Positions 24,011-32,710 of a stretch of DNA of 38,569 bases are shown here, piece after piece. The stretch comes from Bacteroidales bacterium (lineage in GTDB: Bacteria > Bacteroidota > Bacteroidia > Bacteroidales > VadinHA17). The notes under the pieces are model-generated. The model saw only the letters and a program-made list of their open reading frames with translations. It ran no database searches and had not been told where the DNA came from. Positions within the stretch are counted from its first letter, which is position 1; the number at the start of each line of letters is the position of its first letter. The position numbers were made by a program, and so were the translations under genes. The stretch covers positions 558 to 39,126 of the forward strand of contig PLNF01000054.1 of the NCBI GenBank assembly GCA_003141715.1. Reading direction: 5' to 3'.

Positions 24011-24733
24011 ATGATGAATATTATCCTTGAAATTGTTCAGAGGCACCTTATTCCCGAAGAGAATTACATCTACGGTTTTGCTGATCTGACCGGATTGCTG
24101 CAAAATAAATTCACCGGATTTAATTATGGAATTTCCATCGGACGTAAACTTGATTATAAAATTGTCGATAAGGTAATTAATGGCCCGACTCCGGAATATT
24201 ATTCACATTACAGGCAGATCAATGAAGAACTTGCTTTATTAACCGGGAAAATCTCTGAGGATCTGAATAAAAACGATATTGAAACATTAAACATTGAACC
24301 GACTGTTTCAACATCTGAGCTTGACTCAATATATTTCAAAACTCTCCGTACAGATCTTTCCCATAAAATGGTTGCAACAAGAGCAGGCCTTGGCTGGATA
24401 GGAAAATCTGATCTGTTCATCTCCAAAGAATTCGGGCCGAGACTTCGTCTTGTCTCAATTCTTTTGAAAACACCTTTAAAATCGAAATCGAAACCCATTG
24501 AAATAAGCAGGTGCGGAAACTGCAATATTTGTGTTGTTGTATGCCCGGCTAAGGCAGCTAACAGAAAGCTCTGGGATATAACCGTCGACAGGGAAGAGTT
24601 TTTTGATCCATGGAAATGCCGTGATCAATGTGCCGGATTTGGAAGATCACGACTTGGAATTGATGCGCGAATTTGTGGAATATGTGTTGCGGCATGTCCC
24701 GTTGGTCAGAAAAAACAGGTCACGGTAATATAA
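24011..24733 (+). CDS. QueG-related double [4Fe-4S] cluster protein
   Basis: A 240-residue protein related to epoxyqueuosine reductase. Two ferredoxin-type cysteine sets are visible: Cys168, 171, 174 and 178 (CGNCNICVVVCP) and Cys203, 207, 222, 225 and 229 (CRDQC and CGICVAACPVG). The upstream part keeps the KMVATRAGLGWIGKSDLFIS segment typical of QueG-like proteins. It is shorter than QueG (usually 310-380 residues) and lacks the C-terminal HEAT-like region, so it is a paralogue; true epoxyqueuosine reductase activity is uncertain. A double-cluster reductase of unknown substrate is the safest call. Cytosolic. Confidence 0.85.
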   Translation: MMNIILEIVQRHLIPEENYIYGFADLTGLLQNKFTGFNYGISIGRKLDYKIVDKVINGPTPEYYSHYRQINEELALLTGKISEDLNKNDIETLNIEPTVSTSELDSIYFKTLRTDLSHKMVATRAGLGWIGKSDLFISKEFGPRLRLVSILLKTPLKSKSKPIEISRCGNCNICVVVCPAKAANRKLWDITVDREEFFDPWKCRDQCAGFGRSRLGIDARICGICVAACPVGQKKQVTVI

Positions 24734-24816
24734 TATACTATACAAGATTCTACTATTTTATCAGATACGAACATTAGGATATCTGCATTGTTCTATAATA
24801 AAATAAAGATGTTAAT

Positions 24817-25783
24817 GTGATTCTAAAAGTGTATAACCCTGAGATCTTCCAGGGTAATCTGAAAAAGAAAAACTATTTCGAAGGGTGAATTTCAAACATG
24901 TAGCTCACGATTTAAACCATGTATGGTCTTTCATACCAGGAATATCATTATCAATGAGTGATCCACATACCTTCATTCAGGTAATTAATGGAATCACCGG
25001 TGATTCAGAATATATCAGTTACGACCTTGATGAATTTACGTGGGATAAGAAAAGCCTTTACCTGAAAATTGGAAACTCGGTATTTACCGATAAATATATT
25101 GATCTTAAAATTAAAATAAGAATATTATAGCAACAGGACGTCTTGATTACAATAACAACAGAACCTATCCCGGGACCATATTTTCACCGGGAATAATGGG
25201 TTGGTATTCATTTGTCCCGTTTATGGAATGCAAGCATGGAATTGTCTCTGTTAATCATGATTTGAAAGGTTCAGTGATAGTAAACGGCAATGAAATCGAT
25301 TTCAATAATGGGAAAGGTTATATCGAAAAGGACTGGGGAACATCCTTTCCTGAAGCATGGCTATGGATGCAGGCAAATAATTTTGAGAACAGGAACAGTT
25401 CATTTTCATTCTCTGTTGCAAAGATTCCATGGCTGGGTAAGTTTTTTATTGGATTTATAGCCTTCCTATATTACAATAACAGGTTCTTACTCTTCAGTAC
25501 CTATAATAACTCTGAGATAACAGAAATAAATCATACGTCCGGAACTATCGACCTTATCCTTAAGAATAATGATAATTAACTTATAATAAGCGTGTTGAAA
25601 AGTACCTTTGGTGAACTTAGAGCCCCGGTATCGGGAAATATGTCAAGAAGGATTAAAGAAAGTATTGATTCAGAAGTTACACTGAGTCTTTATGATAAAC
25701 ACAACAATCTCATTTATAATGATTCAAGTAAAAGAGCGGGCCTTGAAGTAATTGATAAAATATTTGAATATTTTAAAAAATAA
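24817..25783 (+). pseudogene. Tocopherol cyclase-family protein, inactivated
   Basis: Three separated reading-frame blocks join into one tocopherol cyclase-family (VTE1-like) protein. Block 1 (from about 24817) reads VYNPEIFQGNLKKKNYFEG. A frameshift near 24886 leads to block 2, with FKHVAHDLNHVWSFIPGIS and DPHTFIQVI. A second shift near 25115 leads to block 3, with the family signature GYIEKDWGTSFPEAWLWMQ. Block 3 is then cut by an in-frame TAA at 25577-25579, after which the same frame continues to 25783 with LKSTFGELRAPVSG. Two frameshifts and one nonsense codon mean the gene is dead unless these are assembly errors. No ATG start is left. The family cyclises quinols; whether bacterial homologues do so is largely unknown. 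Confidence 0.85.
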
Positions 25784-25789
25784 TATAAA

Positions 25790-26674
25790 ATGGAGAACAA
25801 TTATAAAAACATAGTAGCAATTCTGCCTCCGCCACATTTTCATATGGTCGGGGATGGTTTCAGAGTTCACAATTTTTTCCCGTCATTGCCTGAAATAGGA
25901 TTAACAGGAATGAGTCCTTTCTTCCTGATGGATTATGGATCAAAATGGCTTGTTCCTCCCTCCGATACTCCCAGGGGAGTAGGAGTTCATCCGCATAGAG
26001 GGTTTGAAACAGTTACCATAGCATATCACGGGAAAGTAGCACATAACGACAGCGCAGGGAACAGTGGCGTTATTGGTGAGGGTGATGTTCAATGGATGAC
26101 AGCTGCAGCCGGAGTCCTTCATAAAGAGTTCCATGAAAAAGAGTTCAGCAAAAAAGGTGGCATTTTTCAGATGGTTCAGTTATGGGTCAACCTTCCGGCA
26201 AAATATAAAATGACACCCGCAAAATACCAGGCAATCGAGAATAAAGACATGACAAAGGTTCTGCTGGATGACGGGAAAAGCATTGTTGAACTTATTGCTG
26301 GTGAATATAATGGAATGAAAGGACCAGCATCTACCTTCTCACCGGTAAACCTGTTTAATGCAAAGCTTATCCGGAGTGCCAAAGCCGGTTTCAGTTTTAA
26401 TAAAAATTATAATACAGGCATGCTAGTGATTGAAGGTGAGGTTAAAATCAATGATTTAAATACTGCTCCTAAAAATCATTTTGTTCTTTTCGGACACGAT
26501 GGAGAAGATATAGTAATCGAAGCCGCTGAAAAGAGTGTGGTGCTAGTACTCAGCGGTGAGCCAATTCGAGAGCCAATCGCATCGTATGGACCATTTGTTA
26601 TGAATACGGAAGCTGAAATTAAACAGGCATACGAAGATTATAATAATGGGAAATTTGGTTATCTTGAGGATTGA
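25790..26674 (+). CDS. Pirin family cupin protein
   Basis: A 294-residue pirin-type bicupin. The metal ligands of pirin are conserved: His67 and His69 in HPHRGFETVT, His111 and Glu113 in LHKEFH. Pirins bind Fe(II); some bacterial members have quercetin 2,3-dioxygenase activity, others act in redox signalling, and the role here is not known. The gene begins 7 bp after the tocopherol cyclase pseudogene, in the order pseudogene-pirin-cupin, so it was probably part of one transcript with it. Cytosolic, no signal peptide. Confidence 0.93.
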   Translation: MENNYKNIVAILPPPHFHMVGDGFRVHNFFPSLPEIGLTGMSPFFLMDYGSKWLVPPSDTPRGVGVHPHRGFETVTIAYHGKVAHNDSAGNSGVIGEGDVQWMTAAAGVLHKEFHEKEFSKKGGIFQMVQLWVNLPAKYKMTPAKYQAIENKDMTKVLLDDGKSIVELIAGEYNGMKGPASTFSPVNLFNAKLIRSAKAGFSFNKNYNTGMLVIEGEVKINDLNTAPKNHFVLFGHDGEDIVIEAAEKSVVLVLSGEPIREPIASYGPFVMNTEAEIKQAYEDYNNGKFGYLED

Positions 26675-26695
26675 TTATTAATTATTTATATAGCT

Positions 26696-27064
26696 ATGGT
26701 ACAATTCATTAAATCGCCGTCAATAATTAAAGCTGCCGGTAACAAGAAAAAAATCATTAAGGAATTTTTTGGCCATGTAAACAGCAAAACATCTGAAGTC
26801 AGTATAGCACATATGACAAGCCCTGAAGGGTGGATGGAACCGGGCCAGAGTCCGAAATTCAACGAATATACCGTTGTACTGAAAGGCAAACTCATGATTA
26901 TCACAAAAAATGAAGAATTGGTGGTATCTGAAGGTCAGGGAATTATGACTGCCAAAGACGAATGGGTAAGGTACAGTACTCCATTTGAAGGCGGAGCTGA
27001 ATATATTGCTGTCTGCCTTCCTGCATTTTCGACTGAGATAGTTCATAGAGATCCGCTTTCCTGA
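26696..27064 (+). CDS. Single-domain cupin protein
   Basis: A 122-residue cupin. The cupin 1 region is around residues 55-72 (SPKFNEYTVVLKGKLMI) and cupin 2 follows with EGQGIMTAKDEWVRYSTP. The classical His pair of cupin motif 1 is not obvious, so metal binding is uncertain; it resembles ethanolamine-utilisation EutQ-type or storage cupins in general. It lies 21 bp after the pirin gene, suggesting cotranscription. Specific function unknown. Confidence 0.8.
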   Translation: MVQFIKSPSIIKAAGNKKKIIKEFFGHVNSKTSEVSIAHMTSPEGWMEPGQSPKFNEYTVVLKGKLMIITKNEELVVSEGQGIMTAKDEWVRYSTPFEGGAEYIAVCLPAFSTEIVHRDPLS

Positions 27065-27117
27065 TACAAGTCATCGTTTCCTATTTTTGAAAAGAAGTAC
27101 ATTTAAAAAAAACTCAA

Positions 27118-27558
27118 ATGAAAGCAAAAACTATATGCCCTTCATGTATGGTGACTATGAGACTGGTTAAGAGTGAAGACCTTAACCATCACGGAACACT
27201 CTTTGCCGGACGAACAGCTGAATGGTTCGTCGAATCAGGTTTTATTGCAGCAGCATCATTATTAAACCCGCAAAACATTGTCTGCCTAAAGATTCACGGA
27301 ATGTACTTCACAAAACCTGCAAAATCGGGTGATGTTCTGAAGTTTTCATCCAAGGTTATTTTTGCAGGCAAAACAAGTCTTACATCATATGTCCATGTTG
27401 AGAATAATGGAGCAGAAGAACCTTTGGTCGATGGTTTTGTTACTTTCATTCACGTTGATGAAAATACCAGACCATCTCCTCACTTCCTAGAGATCAATCC
27501 TGTAACCGAGGAAGACAGGATTCTTTATGAAACCGCTAAGAATCTGCGTACGAAATAG
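27118..27558 (+). CDS. Hotdog-fold acyl-CoA thioesterase
   Basis: A 146-residue single hotdog domain of the 4HBT acyl-CoA thioesterase group, which hydrolyses acyl-CoAs to free acid and CoA. The helix-entry motif NHHGTLFAGRTAEWFVE (about residues 22-38) matches the family pattern N-x-x-G-x-LFGG, with Ala for Gly and Glu for the usual Asp three residues after Trp. The strands FTKPAKSGDVLKF and VDGFVTFIHVDE complete the fold. Cytosolic. It follows the cupin gene by 53 bp. Confidence 0.88.
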   Translation: MKAKTICPSCMVTMRLVKSEDLNHHGTLFAGRTAEWFVESGFIAAASLLNPQNIVCLKIHGMYFTKPAKSGDVLKFSSKVIFAGKTSLTSYVHVENNGAEEPLVDGFVTFIHVDENTRPSPHFLEINPVTEEDRILYETAKNLRTK

Positions 27559-27602
27559 TCACTATGAATGACCACCACAATAAATTAAAGAATCGGATGA
27601 AT

Positions 27603-28214
27603 TCAGGATTTTTTTCCGTTTTTTCTGGCTTTGATTATGAGGTAAACAACAAATATCACTCCTACTCCAAGAAGAATATGCCCTACATAGGGGAATATCT
27701 GTTCCCTGACTGCATATAAATAATACCCTATTATTGCGAGTATAATATTCCAGATTCCTGCTCCAATAAATGTGAACATCATGAAATCGCGAAGACTCAT
27801 TTTGGCTAATCCTGCAGGAATCGAAATCAGGTGACGTATACCCGGAACCAGACGACCAATAAATGTGGATGTCTTCCCATTCCTGATAAAATATTCTTCC
27901 GCATGCATAACTTTTTCTTTAGATAGAAGGAATAGCTTCCCTAGTTTTGAATCGGCAAATTTGTATACCAGGGGACGTCCAAGATAATATGCAAGAGTAT
28001 AATTGATTAATGAGCCTGATAGAGCGCCTATTGTGCCGGAAAGAACTACAATAAAAACATTCAGTTCACCTTGTCCTGCCTTGTAAGCAGCAAAAGGAAT
28101 CACAACCTCTGAAGGAAGAGGGAGAAAGGTGCTTTCTATTAACATCAGCAGGGCGATTGTGAAATAATTCAGATTGGCCATATACCAATCGAAAAGTGTC
28201 TGAAAAAATGCCAT
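27603..28214 (-). CDS. DedA family membrane protein
   Basis: A 203-residue inner-membrane protein of the DedA/SNARE-associated (VTT) family. Visible family features are the reentrant-loop segment ESTFLPLPSEVVIPFAA (about residues 27-43), the second conserved stretch FIGRLVPGIRHLISIPAG (about 117-135), and a C-terminal basic tail (KARKNGKKS). About four membrane segments flank these. Members act as proton-coupled lipid (undecaprenyl-phosphate or phosphatidylethanolamine) flippases in some bacteria; the substrate here cannot be read from sequence. It converges with the thioesterase gene. Confidence 0.93.
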   Translation of the reverse strand: MAFFQTLFDWYMANLNYFTIALLMLIESTFLPLPSEVVIPFAAYKAGQGELNVFIVVLSGTIGALSGSLINYTLAYYLGRPLVYKFADSKLGKLFLLSKEKVMHAEEYFIRNGKTSTFIGRLVPGIRHLISIPAGLAKMSLRDFMMFTFIGAGIWNIILAIIGYYLYAVREQIFPYVGHILLGVGVIFVVYLIIKARKNGKKS

Positions 28215-28400
28215 ATTTTATTTCCTGTATTTCAGTATAAAAACGTTCATTGAGATCGGTTCGACGGCAATATTAATCTTTTTAGAGGTTATTGCCAAGG
28301 TTTTTGTAGTTGGATAAATAAGCAAGTTCAAATTGTTTAAAAATCAAATTCGCTGAACATCTATTACTTCAATGATTCGTTTATGCCAATGGAGATTCAT

Positions 28401-30305
28401 TTACCAGACTTTTAAAATCACCTTCCCTTTCTCCAAATCAACAAATGGTCCTGCAACAGTATTCTCTGGGGAACGGGTCTGACCAAAGAAATCTTTGTCG
28501 ATCTTTAATGGTGAACCATCCGGGTTATCAAACAATGCCTTCGGCACTTTTGCTTTACCCAAAGATGCTGTGGTTATCAATTCTCCTTTATGGTTGTAGT
28601 ACCATTGATTGAAGGAAAACTGCAGAAAGACATTTTCTCCTGTTTCGATCAGTTTAACCTCAGGATTATATCTGTTTGATTCAGAATTGTCTTTCTCCTT
28701 ATCACAGGGTTTGGCTCCATTATAAAAAATATTACCACTCATCCATACCGGTAACATAGCTTTATTATACTCTTCCAAACCATACTTAAATTTTGCTTTA
28801 CCGTCCGTTTTTTCTCCATTTCCCACAAATATATTGTTATAATATCTGTCGTCACCCGAATATATTGTGGAAAGCCCTGCAACGTCTGTTGAATGAGGAA
28901 GGAAATAGGGCGTAAAACGGTTAGGTTCACTCCACATATATACCGTTCCCGCAATAAGGTTATGTACATATGCCCCTCCCTCGGACTGGGTTCTGATGGA
29001 GGAATTTGACAACAGGATGTTATTGTCAACCATAAAGGGTCCATGATCTACTTCCAGAAAAAGATCCTCAAGATCATTCTTATATAAGAGGTTCGAGGAT
29101 ATTCGGGTACCCTGAGTCATCCAATCAAACCATAATCCGCGGCCACAATCATGAATCCGGTTTTTCCTTATTGTTGCATCAATTGCAGCATGAAATTTGA
29201 TCCCGGCTATTTCGGCTCCATCAAATTGTCGCTTTGTCCAGATATTAAAGATGTGATTATTTTCAACAGTACTGAATGCAGCTCCCATACTTCCGCAAAT
29301 ACCTGTCTGTTCACAATTAAAAATAGTGTTGTTCCTTACTATATGTGAACCAATGTGTTCTTTATCCCAACCATTTCTTAGCACTCTGAATGTTACCTCA
29401 ATATAGTGTATTGAACCATCAATGCTCTGATCAGCAGACCAGACATTATGACCGGTTCCCCGCTCCTTTCCCAGAGTTATTCCGGAACATTTGGAGTCGC
29501 TTATTACATTATTCTCTATTATCCATCCCTTATTCCAGTGGGTTGCGATCATTCCTATCTGTTCGGCTGTAGGAGCCGCCCATTGTGTAGCAGCCTGGCT
29601 TATATAAAATCCGCTAATGGTAATATAATTGATGCCCGGTTTCTCAGGATAAAAGCAGGTTCTCCTGAATGTAATCTCTGTCAATTCTTTGTTCGGATTG
29701 AATTTCTGAAAATTTGCCCAGATGGTTGTATTGTTCGCATCGCTTTCACAATACCATGTATATGTCGACCCTTCAGTATCCTTTATTTTTGTGTCAGGTA
29801 TTGGATTGAACACCTTATCAAGTGTCTCTTTCTCATACAGTGACTTACCATTTAAAAAGACCTCACCTGTATGATGTATCCTACCCATTCTGTAAAACCA
29901 GTCACCAAAAACTGAATCCTGGTATGGATTGTAACCATCGAACAGTGAATTGGGAATAACTATTTTCCAGACACCGCTTTTCTCTTTTTTCCATCCTGTA
30001 ATTATCTCTGATCCCTTAATCTCAGCTTTTTCGCCTGGTGCTGCTCTGTAAACGATTCTTTTAAAATCGCTCTCTCCTCCCCGTAAAGGATTAACCCATT
30101 CCCGGTAAGTACCTGCATGAACAGTAATTGTGTCGCCCGGGAATGCATGCAGAACAGCTGTCCCGATTGTTTTAAACGGATTTAATGAGGAACCATCATT
30201 TGTATCGCTGCCTTTTACTGAAACATGGAATTCTCTGGCAGAAAGAATTGAGATATTAAAGAGCATTAAAATCACAAAATAGAATCTAAATCTTTTTATC
30301 TTCAT
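28401..30305 (-). CDS. Secreted beta-helix glycosidase, GH120-like
   Basis: A 634-residue secreted right-handed parallel beta-helix protein. The signal peptide is FYFVILMLFNISILSA. The N-terminal EFHVSVKGSDTNDGS, then NPFKTIGTAVLHAFPGDTI and HAGTYREWVNP are typical of beta-helix lyases and of GH120 beta-xylosidases. Residues 390-422 carry GLWFDWMTQGT and DLFLEVDHGP; Asp394 and Glu418 correspond well in spacing to the GH120 nucleophile and acid/base, so I lean to beta-xylosidase-like activity, but pectinolytic alternatives remain. It lies 19 bp after the GH2 gene and is probably cotranscribed with it. The location is periplasmic or extracellular. Confidence 0.82.
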   Translation of the reverse strand: MKIKRFRFYFVILMLFNISILSAREFHVSVKGSDTNDGSSLNPFKTIGTAVLHAFPGDTITVHAGTYREWVNPLRGGESDFKRIVYRAAPGEKAEIKGSEIITGWKKEKSGVWKIVIPNSLFDGYNPYQDSVFGDWFYRMGRIHHTGEVFLNGKSLYEKETLDKVFNPIPDTKIKDTEGSTYTWYCESDANNTTIWANFQKFNPNKELTEITFRRTCFYPEKPGINYITISGFYISQAATQWAAPTAEQIGMIATHWNKGWIIENNVISDSKCSGITLGKERGTGHNVWSADQSIDGSIHYIEVTFRVLRNGWDKEHIGSHIVRNNTIFNCEQTGICGSMGAAFSTVENNHIFNIWTKRQFDGAEIAGIKFHAAIDATIRKNRIHDCGRGLWFDWMTQGTRISSNLLYKNDLEDLFLEVDHGPFMVDNNILLSNSSIRTQSEGGAYVHNLIAGTVYMWSEPNRFTPYFLPHSTDVAGLSTIYSGDDRYYNNIFVGNGEKTDGKAKFKYGLEEYNKAMLPVWMSGNIFYNGAKPCDKEKDNSESNRYNPEVKLIETGENVFLQFSFNQWYYNHKGELITTASLGKAKVPKALFDNPDGSPLKIDKDFFGQTRSPENTVAGPFVDLEKGKVILKVW

Positions 30306-30324
30306 AATATTTGAATGTGATAAA

Positions 30325-32559
30325 TTATTTCAAATTAACCGGTTGTATTTCAAAATATTTGTACTCAGGAACCTTACCAACTTTTATGAAGCGCCTGGAT
30401 ACGACCGGGTCTTTCCTCCCATCAGCAAGGAACTCTGCTAAAAGCAAATAACCACCTGATTTAGTTGGTAATGACATCTCTACTTGAAGAGATGAACGGT
30501 CGAAGGCAGAGAGAACGACAGGTATGATTTTTTTCGAAACAGTTTTTCCATCACTGCTGAGAATGCTTAAGGTTATCTTGCCGGGTACATTTCGCGAAAG
30601 ATCATTGATTTTGGCCAGTTTAAACGATAGCTTTTCCCCTGGATTATGAGGGATTGCCTGCTTAACATACCTTTCATCTGTTAAGTTTATAAAAACTGCT
30701 GAAGGAGCAAAAACATTAACAAACCATAAAAGTGCCGGTGCAGGTTTCAGATCCTTTATGTTGTCAGTAAACCAGTCGCCGGTGTAACCATAATTATTGG
30801 TAAGATAACAGAATGCCAGTACTCCGGCGATACTTGGTTCACTCCTGAGCCATTCAGTTTCGAGCTGGAGAAGATACGCCTGAAATTCGCGGTTCTGTGA
30901 GGGAGTTGAATTGGCTCCCAGGTAGTAATTGTATGTATCTACCGTAAGCTTACTTGGTAAACCGTTCCTCCAGAGCCATATCCATCCGTATTCATTAACC
31001 AGCTGCGGAACACCTGCATTTCTGATCATCTGAAGTATATCAGGTTTATAATCAAGATTGCCGAGAGGATATGAGAAATTTTTCATATCCATCTGTGAAT
31101 AAAAGATATATGTCTGATAGGGATGCGGTTCATCCATTTCATCTGATTTCATGAGTCCCTCTCTCATGTACCCGGCATCCCAGATTCGTGTCGGATCGAG
31201 TTTCTTTAATTCGGGAATGAGAGTATTACCTATGAACATATCTGTATTTTCATTTATGGCATCCCAGATTGCGATGCTCGGATGACTTCCATCGGTCCAT
31301 ACCCAGTCGGTATATTCTTTCCTGATCTCATCATCCCATCCGTGGTTCTGCCAGTAGAGCCATTCATTCTGCAATAACAATCCGTTTTCATCAGCTATAT
31401 CGTACCAGAAATCGGGCACAATGCCCACACATATACGCATTGCATTCCAGTTAAGTTGCTTTGGATAACTGACCAGAAGCTTCTTTACCCATTCTTTATC
31501 CCATACCAGGTTACTGCAGTCAGGATCTTCGAAAAACCTTTGGAGTGTAATATTCGTTCCACGCAGAAAATATTTTTCACCGTTCAGGTAGAAGAACTTC
31601 CCTTTTGCCGTAAAATCGCGCATGCCAAACTGATGACTCACTTCATCAGAGATACCTTTGCCAGTTATGAGTCTTGCAGTTGCAATATAAAGAAATGGTT
31701 CCTCAGGCGTCCATGTTTTAAAATCTGAAAAAGGAATATCAAGCGACATCTCACTCAGATTATCTCTCTTTGCGGAGAATCTCCCTTGTGCGGTTGTCAA
31801 GGATTTACCTGATATCTTTTCAGTAATCACTACCTCAATGTTTACTGAATCCTGCATTGGATCCCCGTAAAAAATCTGTGCAGGGATTAAGCTTCTGATC
31901 TGAGTTTTAACATTAATTTTCTTATTTGCAACCGAAGGAAGAACAAGCAACCTGTTAATCCGGATGTCACCTGTGAATGAAAGCAGTACATCATCCCATA
32001 TTCCGGGCAGATAGTGCTCTTTCTCCTTATCGGTTCCGCCTGCCGCCTCAGCCGGCAACCATACTCTTTCCCCTGCTTTGATCAGGATTTCATTATCCGA
32101 ACCAAATTTAATCGCCTTATTAACAGGGAATTCGATTGGAGTATAACAAGCCATCGATGTGCCCAGGTCTATACCATTTATATATACCTGAGTTACATAT
32201 TGACTCTTCTTTATGGTAATCATCCCTTCTTTGTTTTTCAGCTCTTTCGGAATAAAAATTTTCTTCCGGTACCAGCTGTAACGAGGTGTATAGTCGAGAT
32301 TATAAAGGTTGAATTGCTCTTTTGCTTCCGCTTTGTCGGGCCGTTTAAAGAACTTATCATATTCAACTATTTTTGGTTCGGCAAGGTGAATTAACCCGGG
32401 TACCGGAATTGTCCTTGTAAATTTCTCCGGTGGGAAAGCTGCAGTTGTCTGATCGAAATCCCATTTCCCATTAAGATTTATAACTGTTCGAGGATCCTGT
32501 GCCTGTGAAATTCTGGCAATCAAAACGATAGCAAGTATAAGAATGACAGAGTGTTTCAT
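30325..32559 (-). CDS. Secreted glycoside hydrolase family 2 enzyme
   Basis: A 744-residue exported GH2 enzyme (signal peptide SVILILAIVLIARISQAQD). The order is N-terminal sugar-binding jelly roll (about 30-200), Ig-like domain (about 215-310), TIM-barrel catalytic domain (about 320-600) and a C-terminal extension. The acid/base is Glu437 in IWDAINENTD and the nucleophile is Glu523 in VNEYGW. GH2 includes beta-galactosidases, beta-mannosidases, beta-glucuronidases and related exo-enzymes; the specificity is not determinable here. It is upstream of a GH120-like beta-helix enzyme, so together they probably trim a hemicellulose or pectin side chain. No SusC/SusD pair is in the window. Confidence 0.9.
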   Translation of the reverse strand: MKHSVILILAIVLIARISQAQDPRTVINLNGKWDFDQTTAAFPPEKFTRTIPVPGLIHLAEPKIVEYDKFFKRPDKAEAKEQFNLYNLDYTPRYSWYRKKIFIPKELKNKEGMITIKKSQYVTQVYINGIDLGTSMACYTPIEFPVNKAIKFGSDNEILIKAGERVWLPAEAAGGTDKEKEHYLPGIWDDVLLSFTGDIRINRLLVLPSVANKKINVKTQIRSLIPAQIFYGDPMQDSVNIEVVITEKISGKSLTTAQGRFSAKRDNLSEMSLDIPFSDFKTWTPEEPFLYIATARLITGKGISDEVSHQFGMRDFTAKGKFFYLNGEKYFLRGTNITLQRFFEDPDCSNLVWDKEWVKKLLVSYPKQLNWNAMRICVGIVPDFWYDIADENGLLLQNEWLYWQNHGWDDEIRKEYTDWVWTDGSHPSIAIWDAINENTDMFIGNTLIPELKKLDPTRIWDAGYMREGLMKSDEMDEPHPYQTYIFYSQMDMKNFSYPLGNLDYKPDILQMIRNAGVPQLVNEYGWIWLWRNGLPSKLTVDTYNYYLGANSTPSQNREFQAYLLQLETEWLRSEPSIAGVLAFCYLTNNYGYTGDWFTDNIKDLKPAPALLWFVNVFAPSAVFINLTDERYVKQAIPHNPGEKLSFKLAKINDLSRNVPGKITLSILSSDGKTVSKKIIPVVLSAFDRSSLQVEMSLPTKSGGYLLLAEFLADGRKDPVVSRRFIKVGKVPEYKYFEIQPVNLK

Positions 32560-32584
32560 TGGTTAATTATTAAGTTTTTTGCGA

Positions 32585-32592
32585 CAAAAGTA
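32585..32592 (-). promoter_or_regulatory. Putative -7 box (TACTTTTG) of the GH2/beta-helix operon
   Basis: The minus strand reads TACTTTTG, a full TAnnTTTG match, 26 bp upstream of the GH2 start. A -33 TTTG is not clear. An inverted repeat AAAACG/CGTTTT with 8-bp spacer at 32620-32639 lies just upstream and could be a regulator site. Confidence 0.5.
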
Positions 32593-32662
32593 ACACAAAG
32601 TATCATAAAGGGAAAATATAAAACGTAGTAAGTCGTTTTTACCAAGATTTGTTCTGAATTGT

Positions 32663-32670
32663 TAACTTTG
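32663..32670 (+). promoter_or_regulatory. Putative -7 box (TAACTTTG) of the dihydroorotate dehydrogenase-like gene
   Basis: TAACTTTG is a full TAnnTTTG match 41 bp upstream of the start at 32711; a T-run at 32636-32640 is the only -33 candidate. Confidence 0.45.
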
Positions 32671-32710
32671 AAATATTTACTTAAAATCTGAATAATTTAT
32701 ATATTCATTT

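Noticed and set aside
29448..29843. A 131-codon plus-strand frame opposite the beta-helix gene
   Set aside because: It is antisense to the conserved beta-helix enzyme and has no recognisable domain.
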